NCBI RefSeq assembly: GCF_901709675.1
Contig: NC_051090.1
Coordinates: 8,573,842-8,637,841, forward strand
Direction: 5' to 3'
Length of the DNA: 64,000 nt
DNA from: Syngnathus acus
Lineage: Eukaryota > Chordata > Actinopteri > Syngnathiformes > Syngnathidae
The notes under the pieces were generated by a model. It did no database searches. It worked only from the letters and a program-made list of their open reading frames with translations, and had not been told where the DNA came from. Shown here one piece after another: positions 45,751 to 60,440 of the stretch. Numbering within the stretch: the first letter of the stretch is position 1; the number at the start of each line of letters is the position of its first letter. The translations under genes were made by a program, and so were the position numbers.

Positions 45751-48700
45751 ATTGTCAGGTGCAAAAGGAGCCTGTGGTAGAATATGCTTTTGGTTTGGTG
45801 TGATTTGGATGTTCAAGTTTAATGTTTATCATTAGTTATGTTTTTTTGCAAAAGCTACTGCAACTTTAAAACGCAGTGAGAGTATTGTGGTTTTCCTGCT
45901 ATGCAACCTAAGTATTTAGAGCCCTACCACATTTTCATTTCAAATAGCCACTCTGCATATTGATGTTGAGCTACGTGTGTTCATGTTCACACTCCTCATC
46001 CAACATGTTTTCAAGAACTCCAATTCAGCCAGACGAGATGGGGGATAAGGCACGTACCCCCATCTTATCAAGCACATTAAACTTGCAGTTGTTGTGTTAA
46101 AGAAACAATTACAGACATTATCTTTACTGCCAGTTAGTATGAAATCATGTCGAGGAGAATGTGACCCCACAGAATTCGGCCGCATTCACTGTAGTTTGCC
46201 AATTTCTGTCAAGCCGCTGGTAACTGATAAATAAATATATGAAATAACTACTACACTTGAGATGTTATGCCTTAACTTGCTTCTGTATAAATTCAGTTGC
46301 TCATATTAGCAAATGATATTGCTGGTTTTGAAGTCTGGGTTCAACAGATGTAAGCCATTATTGCTCTCATTACCCCTCTACACACACTCACACACACGTG
46401 CATGCACACACACACTAAGATCCATTGAAGATAAGTTATGGGGACAACCTGGTGTAAACTACAGAAGAAAAAATGCAACATTTGTTTAGCTCCTAATCTT
46501 GTCATCTTTTGTGTCTCGTGTCATTTATACCAGGGAGCTTATTGGTCAGATTATTATTTGGAGTAGTTTCCCAGAGCCATTATAAATGGTTAAAAATGTA
46601 AATATGAGCAGTAGTCTATGCAAATCACAGATGTTATGAAGCATCAGCTATGTAATTGAAGACCCTGATTTTCAAAAAAATATTTTCCCAAAGTTGCTAC
46701 ATGCATTGTGTATAATATTCCAGAAGTATGAACGTCAAGACAACTCTTATAGCGCAAAGTAAATTGTGAGTAGGTAAACACATTCACAAGTTTTGTTGGC
46801 CATTGGCATTTCGGGAATTAGTGAAAAAAAACTTTATGTAACCCTGTGTTCATTTTTATATATATTTTTAAAATTCTTAATCACACAATAATTCTAACAC
46901 TATATACTGGAGTTATGTATTTAATTAGTATTGAGTCACATGCAAATTTGGCGTTATACAAATTTTCTGTCAATATAGACTGTTTGCAGTATTTTAACCA
47001 AAACATCGTCAATGTTTTTTTTTACAATTTACTTTTCATTCAAATTTCTACTAATAACCATTAAGAACAAGTTACAACACCCTACAAGATGTCAAAAGTA
47101 GTCACACCAATATTTTGGCACTGATATAGAGGACTCGGTTTCCTCCGAACCCCTTTCAAGTCAGTTTCTTTTCAAAAGTTTGAATGCTTGTATCATAAAA
47201 GTCATTGAACAATATTCTAGTTTTCTTCCCGAGTGCTGTTTCACACGTCAGCTTGTGTCCTCACTGACTTTGGGGTGACTGAGAGTGAAAACGGTCTTTG
47301 AGGGCATTTGTGGCAAGAGATGAAGCAAATAAAAGAGGTGCGCAGGGATGGAGCTAGCAAGAGTACACCAGTGACCCTTGGCTGAGCTCTCCCATCCACA
47401 ACTTTGCACCGGGCGGAAATGGGGGAGGCTGGGGGATCACTCAACAAAGACTGAAGGAGCATGGACGAGAACAGAGGAAGGCATGGGGGAGGGGGAGTAC
47501 AGCGGAGGGGACGACTGGAAAACGCAAGACAGAAGGCACAAGAACAATTAGTGGTTTGAGTTTACCAAAACATGACACAAGCAATTAACAGTGTGCTCTC
47601 CTTCGCAAGGTTACTAAGAAGAGGGGTGAGGAGTTCTTCCTGAAGGCATACTTCCATGTAGCAACCGCAAATTGTTATAAAATAACTGCATCCGATTGGC
47701 TTATTTCATATTTCAGGTGCCACTAATGACTTTCTAAAAATGGTTCAATGTTTGGGACCAGCTCGGTGAGAGTGTTCCCAAAGAGGGACTTTGGAACGTA
47801 TGAGATCATCGCTTAAAAGTATATCCTCGTCTATCCTCCACCTTTTCCTTTTCTTTAGTCATTTTTCAACTCCATGACCTGGAATGATAAAAGTTCACAT
47901 TGAGCCTTTCTTATGCATGTGCTACATACGTACACGTCTGCGGTAACCTAATCATTGTAGAAATTAATTGATAAAATGCATTATTATTATTATCTTTGAT
48001 CCATTTTGAAAAGTAACCCCCCTTAGCCGTGGCACAGCTATCAGTTGGTGGGTCAGGATGGTGGCGAGTCAAACGAGGGTGGTCTCGAAGTGCCCACTTC
48101 ACAGCGGCTAACTTTATATCATTTACAAGTGGAGATTTTCTTGCAGTTCCTTATAAGCGTACTTTGCTAGGCTTCAGTAAGTACTTTTTTCGGCCATGTA
48201 GACAGCGCACCTTTCCTGTGCTGCATTCAAAGGGAATGCAAGGACCCGTTGCAATTGCCCAGGAAGTAAGTCGACTGACTTGACTCTCCCAACGGCGCAG
48301 ACACCCGTTTTTAAGGTCACCTTAAAATTAAAAGTATAAATCCCAAAAGTAAGAACGATCCGCCACTTTGAGCTAAACACAAAAATAGAGCTCATAACTA
48401 AAACCAGTTCATCTGTCTGACACTGCATACAATGTTCACTTCACCTCTTGTATTGTTGATGCAGACTTTCAAATGTACCAACTAATTTTACAACTATTTT
48501 GTACTTCACCTTCAAATCAACCTGTCTTTTCTTTCCCTCACTGTCTGCAAATATTTTAAACATCAGAGTCATCATACACTTTTTTAAAGTTCTTGGAATG
48601 GATGCCAGGTTGGCAAGCTCAGCATTGGCACCTCAATTATCCGACCTTCGTCAGAGAGACCCCAAGTTTTTGATGATGTTTTTAAGTTGCCTTGGAAAAG

Positions 48701-49699
48701 GTTCCGCTGGTAGATGAGCGTGCAGTTTTGTAAAGTTATTCTGACATCATGCAATCTAGAAGCAGCCACCATCTTGGCATCCCGTTCAAAGAGCTATTCA
48801 CACAATTTTGAGCCATTAATGTCAACAGCATTTTACGTAATCTAAACATTAATTTTACATTAATTTGACCGGTGTTCCATTTTGTGACTATTTAAATCCA
48901 AGTTCTATCTTTTCCTCTTCTTCAAAACAGATTCAAAACCATTAGTGTTAAGAGTTACTTTGGAAATGTTGATGCAATGTTAGCTATAACCTAGTTGAGA
49001 GCGTTTCATACACTTGACATTAATGCAGGTGGTCAGCTGTGTTAGGTTATTCTGCATGGTTTTAAGAAAATAGTCACAAATGCCTTTATATTGAAATTTG
49101 ATTTTGTCTTTTTATTTTCTGGAGGAAGTGAAGCGGTTTTATAACAGCATTATCACAAACAAAAGGCTCCCGAGAGTGAAAAGCGAAAGTGCAAGACAAG
49201 AGGAGGGAAAAAGGGGCCTTTGAATCTGTGATCGATGAGGTAGCTTTATTTGACTTCAAAGTCCCCTCGAGCTGTCCAGGCCAAGTTTTGGCCCTCGATT
49301 TGCTCTTTCAGTGGTTTAAGTGAATCACATGATATTTCTTAGACCTTGCTGGAAGCCTCCCCCTGCTGTTGCTAACAAAAAAAGATCCAAACAATGATAC
49401 TTTCTCTTCGAGCAGTGCAATATGTCAATGGCTATTTTCCCCCATTTGTTACAGTTTCCCTTTTTTCCTTCTTTTCTGGCATTCATTTCTAATGGCCTGC
49501 CTTGTTTTGCACCCGGCACCCCAGTGGTCCCAGGCAAATCCGGACAGCTATACCTTTTTGTGATAGGATGCGTGCAAGGAATATATATATGGGTACTCGT
49601 ATCCAAAGTCATGCAAATGTAGGCTTTGTAATAGTATCAGTTGTTCTTTGCTTTATTTGAGTGATGTGACTAATAGTGACTTAATCATGCAAAAACTAC
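45751..49699. other. Gene-free interval
   Basis: No gene recognised. GC-richer stretches at 47220-47520 and 48000-48300 break the AT-rich background and carry frames on both strands without known domains. Short CA microsatellite at 46383-46415. Confidence 0.4.
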
Positions 49700-50197
49700 T
49701 ACCGTTTTTTTCCATGTATAATGCGCCCCCATGTATAATACGCACCCTAAAAATGGCATGTTGATGCTGGAAAAAAGCCTGTACCCATGTATAATACGCA
49801 CCCAAATTTTGAGTCCGTAAACGTAAAATTATTTCAGAAAAAAAGATCATCTTTGGGAACAACCGGATGTTATTCTGCCGGTCAGTATCACTGCGCATGC
49901 GCTAGCAAACTCAATAGCGAAGAAATGTTTCGGATTTGTGTAGGGTACATTGTGACAGCAAACGAGCAGGTGATCGAGCAAGCGTCTGATACGAGAGCAT
50001 TGTGTTCGTATGGAGCGTGTTTGAAGTGAACAGCAGAGAAGAAAGCGCATCTGTAATGGCGGCCTCCGTATGATATCCGGATTAAAAAAAATAAAAAAAA
50101 TAAAAAAATAAAATTGTATCCATGTATAATGCGCACCCCAGATTTTAGGACAATAAATTAGTTAAATTTTGCGCATTATACATGGGAAAAAACGGTA
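49700..50197. mobile_element. TA-flanked 498-bp MITE, ATGTATAATGCGC type
   Basis: The left end TACCGTTTTTTTCCATGTAT is mirrored by ...CATGGGAAAAAACGGTA at the right. CATGTATAATGCGC/ACGC repeats recur near both ends (five copies in all). The central part is GC-richer and unrelated to the ends. An 80-codon frame inside matches no transposase I know. Non-autonomous DNA transposon. Confidence 0.78.
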
Positions 50198-53100
50198 ATC
50201 AAAGAGAAGAGGCAAATTTTTGTTGTTCTTCCAAGAGGTAAGTCTGTTGTGGTGTGATGAAAAAGTACGTCAAGCTAAAACTCAAACACACCTTATGTAT
50301 TATACTGCTGTCATACCTTTACTGCTTTTGTAAGATATTGCAACACTTTACTGACAGATAGTTGACAGCAAAGTGCACAACTGATGAAGCACTATTTAAC
50401 CCTGCTAAAATGTCTTCAAGTATGACACATGCCTAATGTTAACCCTCCTTGCACACCTCAGCATATTTATAAGATGATGAAGACTGATGACTAATTGATA
50501 GATTGATAGGTTAGCAATGAAATTATTCACTAACGCAAATAACCACTCACCTATGTTACCTGAACTTATAGTAGATGGTGAGGATAAGTAAAATAACCTG
50601 CTGTAAATTGACAATTTGAGTTTATGTAAATGGGAAGCAAAACAGACTTCATGCTGTTTCACCATTTACTGTAAGTTACTCTTGCAGAAAGGTTTTACAG
50701 TAAATACTTGTCTGCACATGTGGTAAGAAACACCAACACTTTGATCTCTCACTTCCTCATATTTGTTTGAATCACTGAAGAGGATGTGTCTCTGTTTATA
50801 TAGGTGGGTGATTCACACACTTTAACAAGCACCATTCAGTTCTTACTAGTCTCCAAAAAGGGAAGATCGCTGGTGATGAAAGGTGGCAACACAATCGGAT
50901 GCAAGTTTGGATGTATTTGATAGACTGATCATTTACTGAGACTAGTTTCTCAGTCATGTGTCATGCGTTGCCATTTGAAAACCCTTGTGTTTTCAAATTG
51001 TTCTTGTCTCACATCCATCAATCTTTTCAACCTTTAATTGACATAAAAGTCATGTGGACTTATTTAGTGTGCGTGCGTGTGTGTCCCATTCCGATGACAT
51101 CACCTCGGGGGCATATTCACACTAAAAGGCTTTAAGAGGGGGATGCTAATTTCCCTGGCAACCTGAGCCACCGGGAAGTGGCGCTGTCATCTAATAAGCT
51201 ACTGATTCAAGGAACATACTGAAGCTGCCCTCCAAAATATAAATGAACTATTATAAGCTTTGCATGCACCATAAGCACGTCAAAACTAATGTAGACATTT
51301 AACTCCAGTTTTAATATGCTAGATATATGATGCAATCCAATATTTGACCTTTTCAACTTTGCATGTGTGCTGAATTAGTACTGAACTGTTAAATACATTA
51401 AGGTTGTGGTTGAAGTTAACTCTCTGAATGGGGGGACAAAAGAGGAACTCATTCTGAAATAGAATGTGCCCTGTATTTTATTTCACTTATCTATTTTGAA
51501 GGTAATCAACATAAATTGGCCATGACAGGTGGAATATATGTAGTCTACTATATTTAAGTTGATGTTTTCACTAGTCTACTTTGGATAGTGGAACATTTGT
51601 TGAGTGCATTTTAAGATACTGCAACAATAATCATTCAATTGGTCAACTAGGTCACTGAATTCCAATGACACATTTACAGAGTGGGAAACTATGACAACGC
51701 TCTCCTCCCCATTATAAAAACAGCACTTGTGGAATTGTGCATCTGTCTGAAGTTAGTCTTGCCAAGGAAGATCGATCACAACTGCCCAAGGCTCCGTCCG
51801 TCCGTCCGTCCATCCATCCACTGATCTCAGGTCTTAGATCTGCTCCTAACGTCCACAAAGTATCTGTAGATGCTCGAGCAACTTCGTCTGCCTTCTTTCA
51901 AAACAGCAGCCCAACTTCCAAATAAGTTGCTCCATCCACTTTGCCAAACTCCCAAATTGAGGTCAAACTCCAAACCCACATGGCACAATCTATTTGTCTT
52001 ATTCTAATTTTCATCCCAGCAGTTTCATATGCAAATAAAGCACCCAGCAACACTGAGACCAGATTTTTGGGCCACCAAACTCCATGCCTTGGCAAAGCAG
52101 GCAATTCTATCTATAAAGCTAATGAACACTACCTTACTTTGAGCAATTAAATGGGAATTCAACTGTGTCCCCCCACGGAGGTCTGTGACGGATGTTCCAG
52201 GAGTGCAGATTGTTGAGCCTTTTACTGCGATCCATTCTTGCATGAACAGAGAGGAGACAAAGACAGGCAGGGACATTAAAATATAACCCATCCCATGCCC
52301 AAACTAAAGTTTAAGACAGCATTGTGCAATTGAAATCATCAAAATTCTTGATGTGTTGTGCTGGAAAACAATAAGAGGGACTCCTCAGGAAGGCCGTGAG
52401 AAGGGCTTTCCCATTATATAGGAAGTAGATGACATGTCATCTGTCATTTCATAAAGTGCCTCTTGCCCTGCCACGTTTCAAACGGGTCACTGAGGCTTCC
52501 CAGTCAACAACACAGAGCCAATTTTAAAATGTACAATTCCCTTTTCCTCTGGTTTTATATCAGATCATTATTTGCTTAGTCATACGTTCACTGTGCTTTA
52601 TTGGAGTTCCTGTAGAGGTTGAGTAGCTAATGGCCCCATAATATATCCTCAGACATGGGCACAATGGTCCTGTACAGACATATTGAAGAGTCATTTGTCT
52701 TCTCATTCTTAACCCATATGGGGATTTATGTCCAGCCATGAGTGAGATGTTAATTTGAGAGTGCTAAAGGAAGGATTGCGTTTTGACATAGCCAATCGTT
52801 TCCGAGGAACTACAGGGCTAATGCATCACTACAATTGGACAATGAATCCGTGCGAGGGGGATCCTGTATAACTGCATCCAACGTGACTTATGATATCACT
52901 GATTACACAAGGGCATCTGTGTCGTTTCCATAGGGTGGAAATCCCTGTGACCAACGTACCCCAAGTTAGATACCATCGGCATCGAGGCAGGAACTTCCAC
53001 CTGTCACTGTGATGTGTTAATTGCAAATTTAATTAGCATTTGACTTGCCTGTGTCATGATTTTCCAGCCATATTACATCATCTTATTTGGAGGTAGCTGG

Positions 53101-56100
53101 GTTGTTGGTCCAAATAAAAAAACAATATTGCTTGACAACCGAAAATGAATGGACAGGGCATGTAAGTATGTTCTTCTGTTCAGGAACATGTTCAATTAGC
53201 TTGGGGAAAAACACGCAGACGCAGAGTTTTTTTTTTGTAATGGTGAGGATTCGTAACTTTGGACCCTAGCCCAGATTCAGACTTTTCGGAATTTAATACT
53301 CAAGACCAAAGTTGAAGTGTCCCTTCCATTTACATTTGTTTTTTTTTTATTGTTTATAGTCATTATATTATATGTCAAGATACAATTGTTGACGGTTATA
53401 ATTCTGACTTTAAATGTATAAAAAATTGATGCTCATACAATAGCTTAACACTAGTTACATGTGAGAACAAATAGTTTTCTCATGGTGTCATGTGGACAGG
53501 AAGGGAGCTGTTCTTCAGCACCCGAGTCTTATGCAAAAGTTAATTTCTCACACGCTCATATTTATTAGTGGTAGTTATTTTCCAATAAAATAAACTGCCG
53601 ATCCAAGAAGTCAAAGTGGTCATTTATTGGCATCAGTTTATTATGATATAAAATATAAATGTTTGCTTTCCTCTTTCACATTTTTCTTACATTTTTAAAT
53701 CTATATCAGATTACAAATGAGGTCAAGTTTGTACTTTAAACACATCCCTTGAATGTGTATGTTGTATGAATCAACTCTGAGGTTCATCTAAACACATTAC
53801 AAAATAGTGAGTCACAATTGACTCAAATAAGGCTTAGTTGTCTTTGTTTTGAAAGGGCACCTCCCAGATAATATTAGTTAGTTTGGCTGGTCAGACGTTC
53901 AGACGAATTTCCTCTTTCTGCACTCTGAGTCAATGATGGGTGTGGTAGAGATTTGAGGACCCAAGGGAATTCAAGTACCATGTTAACCTATGGATAATAA
54001 GCCGAAAGATGAATGACAAATTCTTTGTGTTATTCGCCTCCAGGTAAAGGCAGCTCCTGCGGGAAGTGATAGCTACAAATAAAGCATGTCGTCGAAGATC
54101 TTCTTTATCTGACTTTAGCTCACCTCTGCTCTTTGCATCCTCTCATTGAACATTTTCCCCCTAGTGGACAGACATAGACATTGGTCAAGAAACCAACTTA
54201 TTCTGGCTCTCAACTTGATTCGACATTAAGAAACAATTGCCTCATCCAACTTCTTTGAAATCTACTTCAATGTCTCAAACGGGTGTTCCCAGAGTAATAG
54301 GCTTAATCTTTTGATTTGAATAGCCCACTTAGTGCTTCAAACTCTTTTCATGTACAACTTGGCGCTGGCCCCTTTAGATCAAACTGTTGCCTGTAGTCAA
54401 AATAGTGACATCATTAATCTAAAACATTTTAGATTGAATTTTGGTAGACGGAGATATGGGAAAAAACTCAAGGTCAGCTACTTAAGTCTCCAATTACTGC
54501 TTTTCAAAATACTGATTGCTCAAAAGATGAATAGACAATACAAATGTATTTAGAACAACCCTCACCCCATAACATAATTCGCTTATTGTGTGACCCTGAA
54601 CAAGATATAAATGGAGTTATCTATCAATGTGCTTCAGAGGGCAAAAGAGCCAGAAAAATAAGCCTGAGCCGATTGTGTCAAAATTAGATCACACATGATA
54701 AATGACAACGGACAATCCTTTGAACACTATATCTGCTCCTGAATGCTGGCCAACTTCTGATTTGTTCAAATTGAAAATAAAATAAAAATGCCCATTGTTG
54801 TTTTAGTGTCAACTTCATAAAAACTTTTATCAAAGTAGAATTTCACTTTTTAACCTTTAAAGGATTACAGAAGGCAAGATGGCTTGCATTAACATTAAAC
54901 ACAGCTCATGACTTTCTGATGCACTTTCCATTCTTCTCATAGTTGCATTGCTCATAATGTTAGTTCCGGTGTGTCATTATGTGGACCAGTTTTTGAGGAT
55001 GCAATTATCCAGCTCCATTTTTATAGCGCACCTAATTCCTTTTCCCCTCTTTCAAAATATTTGTATCCTTCACGCAGACAGTCGCGTGCAAAAAATAAAA
55101 ACTGAAGGCTGGTTGAGCTCTGGAATTATGTGTACTAATAAATACCAATTTGTATGACTTCATGGGCAATTGTATTTAGAGACTCATCATATTTTGCTCG
55201 TCTCTAAAAAAATAGATGTTTTTCAATTCTGTGAAAGCATTTAGTCGATATTTTGTTTTAAGACTTTTTGAACAACCCCATAGCTGCCACATACAACTCC
55301 TCATCTCCCCACATTTATGAATTTGAATCCTGGCTTATGTGAAGTTGAATGAATGTAGCTCGGTTAAAATAGTAAAATCCAGAGTTAATGTACAGAATCA
55401 AACCCAGAAGAGAAGCTTAGTCAGTTTTCAAAACAAAGAACTTGCATGATGTAACAGTCAAAAGGAATCACAAACGCAAAGTTGGCAAGAATCACTTTCC
55501 CAGGGTGAGAAAAGCAGTTTGTATTTGGAATGAGGGCATAACTCAAATCTCCTACTGATATAATCACTCTCAACCTGCACATGGAACCGCATGACCCGGG
55601 CCGCCATCAATCTCCAGCACAGATCAATCAGAGCTCTTCAACACTAGCCCTTTCAGCAACGGGACCACCCTGGCTTGCTATGATGTTTTTTGTACCCACC
55701 ACACACGTATAAACCTAATAGAAACTGTTGGGTCATCATAAAAAAATGCAACCAATCCGAAAAAGACAGCATTTAAGTATACTCAGCAGATTACACTAAT
55801 CAACAGGACTCAATTAAGGGAAAAGTAATTTCCTAATAATCTACTGGAATGAGTCAGGTTGGACTATCGTCAAACTCTGTCCATGCAGAAAATCAACACT
55901 CCAAACTCTTGAATTATGTTTAATACTTTGAATTATTTATTTGGTATGTGGCTTTTTTTTTTTTTCTTCAAAAGCAAGCGGGAGCAAGATTATTTGAAAG
56001 GACAGAGAAGAATATACAACGATTATGAGACATAAACAGATCATGCCTCACCTAACATATTGTAACTTGTAGGTATAGTTAGAGAAGGCTATTTGATTGT

Positions 56101-59100
56101 TTTTATGTTTTATAATTGTAAAAGGCTCTATAATGTGTGGCGGTAATGCCTTTTGAAGCCCCCCGCTGTAAAACAAAACAAAACAAAAGAAGACTCAATA
56201 ATGTCAATTCATGGACATGGTAGAAGTTTGAAAAAAGTTTTGTTTCATTTTATAGAGTTGGCAATTTGATATGTATTTAAATCTGGCACATTTTGATTTT
56301 CACTATACAGGGATTGTAATTTCTTTTTTATACTTGTATGCAACATGTATGATCAGAATATGTTTTCATTGTTATCAAGGTCAATATTGATTTAATGTTT
56401 TTACTGTACAATTCAACAGAAATTTACATTTTAATAATTATTGAGAATGAAGATACAGTATGCTATACTGTATTTCAGAATTTATCTGATCCAGCCGAGT
56501 GAGAATAAAAAAAAAAACAGGATTTAATATTCAAATAAAGTCCTAAGCATTGGCATTTTGGTGTTTTGCAGTGGCTCAAATAATTGTTTTTACTTTCCGT
56601 TGACTTTGAACCTGGAATATGAGGTTCCTGCAGAAAAATAATCTGTCACTTTCATCCTCCCATCAGTCTCATTCACTTTATCAGCCCTCATGCTACATTT
56701 GCTCTCTCTCTTTCTTTCTTTCATTCTTTGCCAGTGTTTCATGCACTCTTTGTCTCAGTCTTCCTCACTCTCACCTTTCCCATGTGCTGCAGGCGTGGTT
56801 TTAGCCGAAGCCAAGAGGGAATGACTGAGAAAACATCTCTGGTTACCTCTGCCTCTGTGGTTATGCTCCTTACCAATTTTTACAACGTGTTTGAAGTCAT
56901 GAATGAAAAATGACAACACTCTTACTTTGACCCCTCACAAAAAGAGTGGTGAGAACCATCCAATAGTGTCGAAACCGTGCATCGGCCTAAAATTTAAGTG
57001 TTGGGTAATACGAAGATAAAAACACTAGGTTTAACGCTCTGATTGTAAAGGGAAATCTAATTGGTCAAGAATCTGCTTGGCTGTGTTCACGCCCACAACG
57101 GTGCAAACTCCCATTTCCAATTGCGCGCATCAATGAAAATACCAAAATGAATTATGCGAACAGTGGGAGTGTACATATTGCCAGACTTGCGTTGTGAATG
57201 AAGAGAGAGCCCTTACTGCGTTTTGACACAGATCCCACATGTAAATTAACATTTATCAGTAAAATGCAGGATAGATGCTCTCTCAGGCAGAGAATAGGAG
57301 CAAGAAAAATGTTCTAATTTTTCTTCCTCTGGTGGTATATGTTCATCGCACTTTAACATTGTTGTCTATTTAATGTCATTTTTCTTTGATTTTGATTCTG
57401 TATTGATTTGCCAATTGAACTATTTTCTCTTCTGTAGGAAAAGTACAATGTCTATTAGTTTGTTTTGCTGCTACAAGATGGAGGTTCCTTTTTAAAAATA
57501 CTGTCAGAGCTTGACATAAAACAAGACCTAAAATGTGAGGCATTCCTGTTCCTCACAAAACATATTTTCTAAAATAGTGGTTGAAGTCCTTGAAGCTGAA
57601 GATAAAATATTTGCCTTCTGTATAAGAAACAAGGTTCTAACCAAAACTACTCTTTGTTGTTTTCCATAGACAAAAAGTGACTCGCCTAGAATTTCTTCAT
57701 TAAATGACAGAACATTAACAGCATTGAAGTTCACAATTAAAAACCAAGCTTGCCGGAGTGATTGACTAATTTATCTTAAGGTGTACAACAATGCACTAAA
57801 TGCACAGCGACGCATTACTCCTACTCCCTAATAGGCTTTGCTTTTTTCCCCCTGGTTCTTTATGCTTGTAAATCCATTTCATGTATAAAAATGTGTTCTC
57901 AAAAGAAAAGAGGATGCGGTGTTAAATGCTGTGTTTGCTTGTCACTGAAAAAAAAAATTGAATTAAATAGAATTCTGATGTGCTCTAATTGTGCTGTGGT
58001 TATTAAAATGTTACGACACGAGTAATATGTTCTAACAATATTATTACAGGAAGTATTGAGTACTGATGGATCTGATAATAACCAGCTTCAAACTGTCATG
58101 TGCCATTTGATGGTTTGTACAAGGACAAGAAACGTCTTATCGAACAGAATTACACAACAATACATGTATGAAGTGGAAAGCGCGTTCAAGAAAAAATAAA
58201 TCACAAGAAGGGATCATGACACCATTTGTCCTCAAAGTTTTCATCATCTCCACTATACTACACTTACCATGATGCAAAACATGGGGGGGAAAAAATTAGA
58301 ATAGTCAGCACAGGTTAGATTCAGTGGTCATACAGAATTTGATCCAATGCGACCCTATGTAAAGCCCCGAATGTCAGCCACCCAGTCAGGGTGTTTTTGT
58401 TTAATTGCATATTGTACAAACAATTTAAAGAAGCTGTAGTCTGAAAGAAAAACCTGCAGGAACTAGGTCAGCTCTAGCAATACTCAAACAACCCAGAAGG
58501 TTTTCAAGAGAATATCCTCACCCCGTTTGACCCCTTATTATCTTTCCTTGTGGCTTTTGGGAGTATGTTGAACACACTTCCTGTGAAGCTGTGTGGTATT
58601 TATTACAGCCTCTATTTTTGTATGACTTGAGACATATGGACTACAGTCTATTTATTCTAGAGGTTATTTGCTACGGAATAGGCAGAGAAAAATGAAATCT
58701 AAGATGTTGAAGCTAAATTGGTAGCAAATGTATTGCCTGCAACCAGCACTTGTCCTCAAGTAAGGACATCTCTGAAACAATATTTCAATAGTCTTTGTGG
58801 ACATCTATGTGCACCCAACATAAGTGACTTATTTAATTTCAAGGAATATTTATATTGTGCTTTTATGTGTAGTGAATAGGCACATGAGCAAGGTTTACAA
58901 TAAAACATTAATTGTTGGGACAAGGTGGACAATTTTAATAGGGAAATAACTACTAATTTTTTGAGTACTTACCAGCTTCAAATATTCATGAAATAAACTC
59001 TTTAAAGTATAGAAAACTTCATCTTGGCCCAGATGGTGGGGGAACATGAAATAAAGGCAAAGTAAAAGTGTCTATGTGCAGCCACACTGAGCAAAACACA

Positions 59101-59503
59101 TGCTGTTTTGTGCAACAACAACAACTAGTTCCCCTCAGTCCATTGGCTTTTATCGAGCCTTTTGGGGCTGCACAGGGAAACAGAGAGCAAATGTGACCCC
59201 ATAGAGCCATTTGCATGAAAATGAGATTTTCAAAGTCTCTTTGAAGAGACTTTAACAGCAGCAGTGCAGCGATTGAGCCTCTATGCAAGGATCTTTAGTG
59301 CATTCATGACAAATTGAGACTTGTTTTTGCAAATGGATGCAAATGAATAGTCAAGGTATTAACATAAGGTGCCAATTCCAAAATGATGGCATTTTATTCA
59401 AATTGCTTGGGAGCACATTAGTGGACAACATACCCATGGGAGATCCGTTGCTATATGATCTGGTACAAAATAGTGGAAGCATAACCACCAAATTTTAGTG
59501 CGC
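50198..59503. other. Longest gene-free, largely repeat-free interval
   Basis: More than 9 kb with no gene, tRNA or clear transposon. It has a TCCG/TCCA microsatellite at 51797-51820, a CTCF-like motif at 54157-54167, and poly(A)/poly(T) runs. Non-repetitive blocks such as 51740-52300 and 52830-53030 could be regulatory. I looked on the + strand for shisal2b and rgs7bp exons, the neighbours expected beside srek1ip1 in mammals, and saw none. Confidence 0.4.
54157..54167 (-). promoter_or_regulatory. CTCF-like motif
   Basis: The minus strand reads CCACTAGGGGG, the first eleven bases of the CTCF core, but the following bases (AAAA) are poor. Confidence 0.25.
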
Positions 59504-59516
59504 ATGTTGATGTTAC

Positions 59517-59869
59517 AGCGGCTTGGTGGCGCACTGGGTAGCACACTGGGTAGCACGTCCGCCTCACAGTTAGGAGGGTGCAGATTCGATTCCACCTCCG
59601 GACCTCCCTGTGTGGAGTTTGCATGTTCTCCCCGGGCCCGCGTGGGTTTTCTCCGGGCACTCCGGTTTCCTCCCACATCCCAAAAACATGCTTGGTAGGC
59701 CGATTGAAGACTCCAAATTGTCCCTAGGTGTGAGTGCAAATGTTTGTTTGTCTCTGTGTGCCCTGCGATTGGCTGGCAACCGGTTCAGGGTGTCCCCTGC
59801 CCGATGACGGCTGGGATAGGCTCCAGCACTCCCGCGACCCCCGTGGGGACTAAGCGGTTCAGAAGATGG
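59517..59869 (+). mobile_element. tRNA-derived SINE with duplicated A-box region
   Basis: A full-length relative of 30063-30425, flanked by the 13-base duplication ATGTTGATGTTAC at 59504-59516 and 59870-59882. In the tRNA-like head the 12-mer ACTGGGTAGCAC is tandemly repeated (59533-59544, 59545-59556), changing the A-to-B box distance by 12. The B-box region reads AGATTCGATTCC, one base off the consensus. Confidence 0.83.
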
Positions 59870-60429
59870 ATGTTGATGTTACCATTTTATTTTTAATATG
59901 TAATTTTAAGTGCCAAAGCTTTTACGTTTTTTGAAAAGCCTTTGCAGGTTATTCCGAAATGTTAAGCTTTGACAGTGTCAGGGACATGAAAATCCATCTT
60001 TTGGGATTCCTTGCCAGGAGATCACCACAGGAAATTGTCTAGTCAACATCCCTTTAATTTGATTCATAGGTGGAGAGTGTAAATGTGTTATCACTGTCAT
60101 AAAGCAAAACTTTATGGCTTAGTGCATGTGTGTGTTGCTTGCGCATAGTGTACATATTGGCTTGTGCGCCGTGTGGACCTAATACACACGTGTTTAGCAT
60201 CCTCCCCTTGCAACATCTACTGCATTAAGATTTATATTGGGCACGTGGGCCAATGCAGGCCTACAAGTATTACCATTCAATGTGGGTTGAAGTACGGGTG
60301 ATGTATTGAATACACCTATATCCCCCCCCCCACTAAGAAAGTTGCATTCTTCTGTATGAATGCATTTTCATTGGAAAATTAAATGGAATTCCAAGTTCTG
60401 AAAACGGTCTCGTTATGTTCCAACTGTGA

Positions 60430-60440
60430 CCACTAGGCGG
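60430..60440 (+). promoter_or_regulatory. CTCF-like motif, plus orientation
   Basis: CCACTAGGCGG on + matches the CTCF core at most positions. It lies about 230 bases from an oppositely oriented motif. Confidence 0.3.

Noticed and set aside
30063-59869. Repeated segments at 30.1, 44.0 and 59.5 kb as a CRISPR-like or gene family array
   Set aside because: They are dispersed SINE copies with their own target duplications, not spaced repeats or genes.
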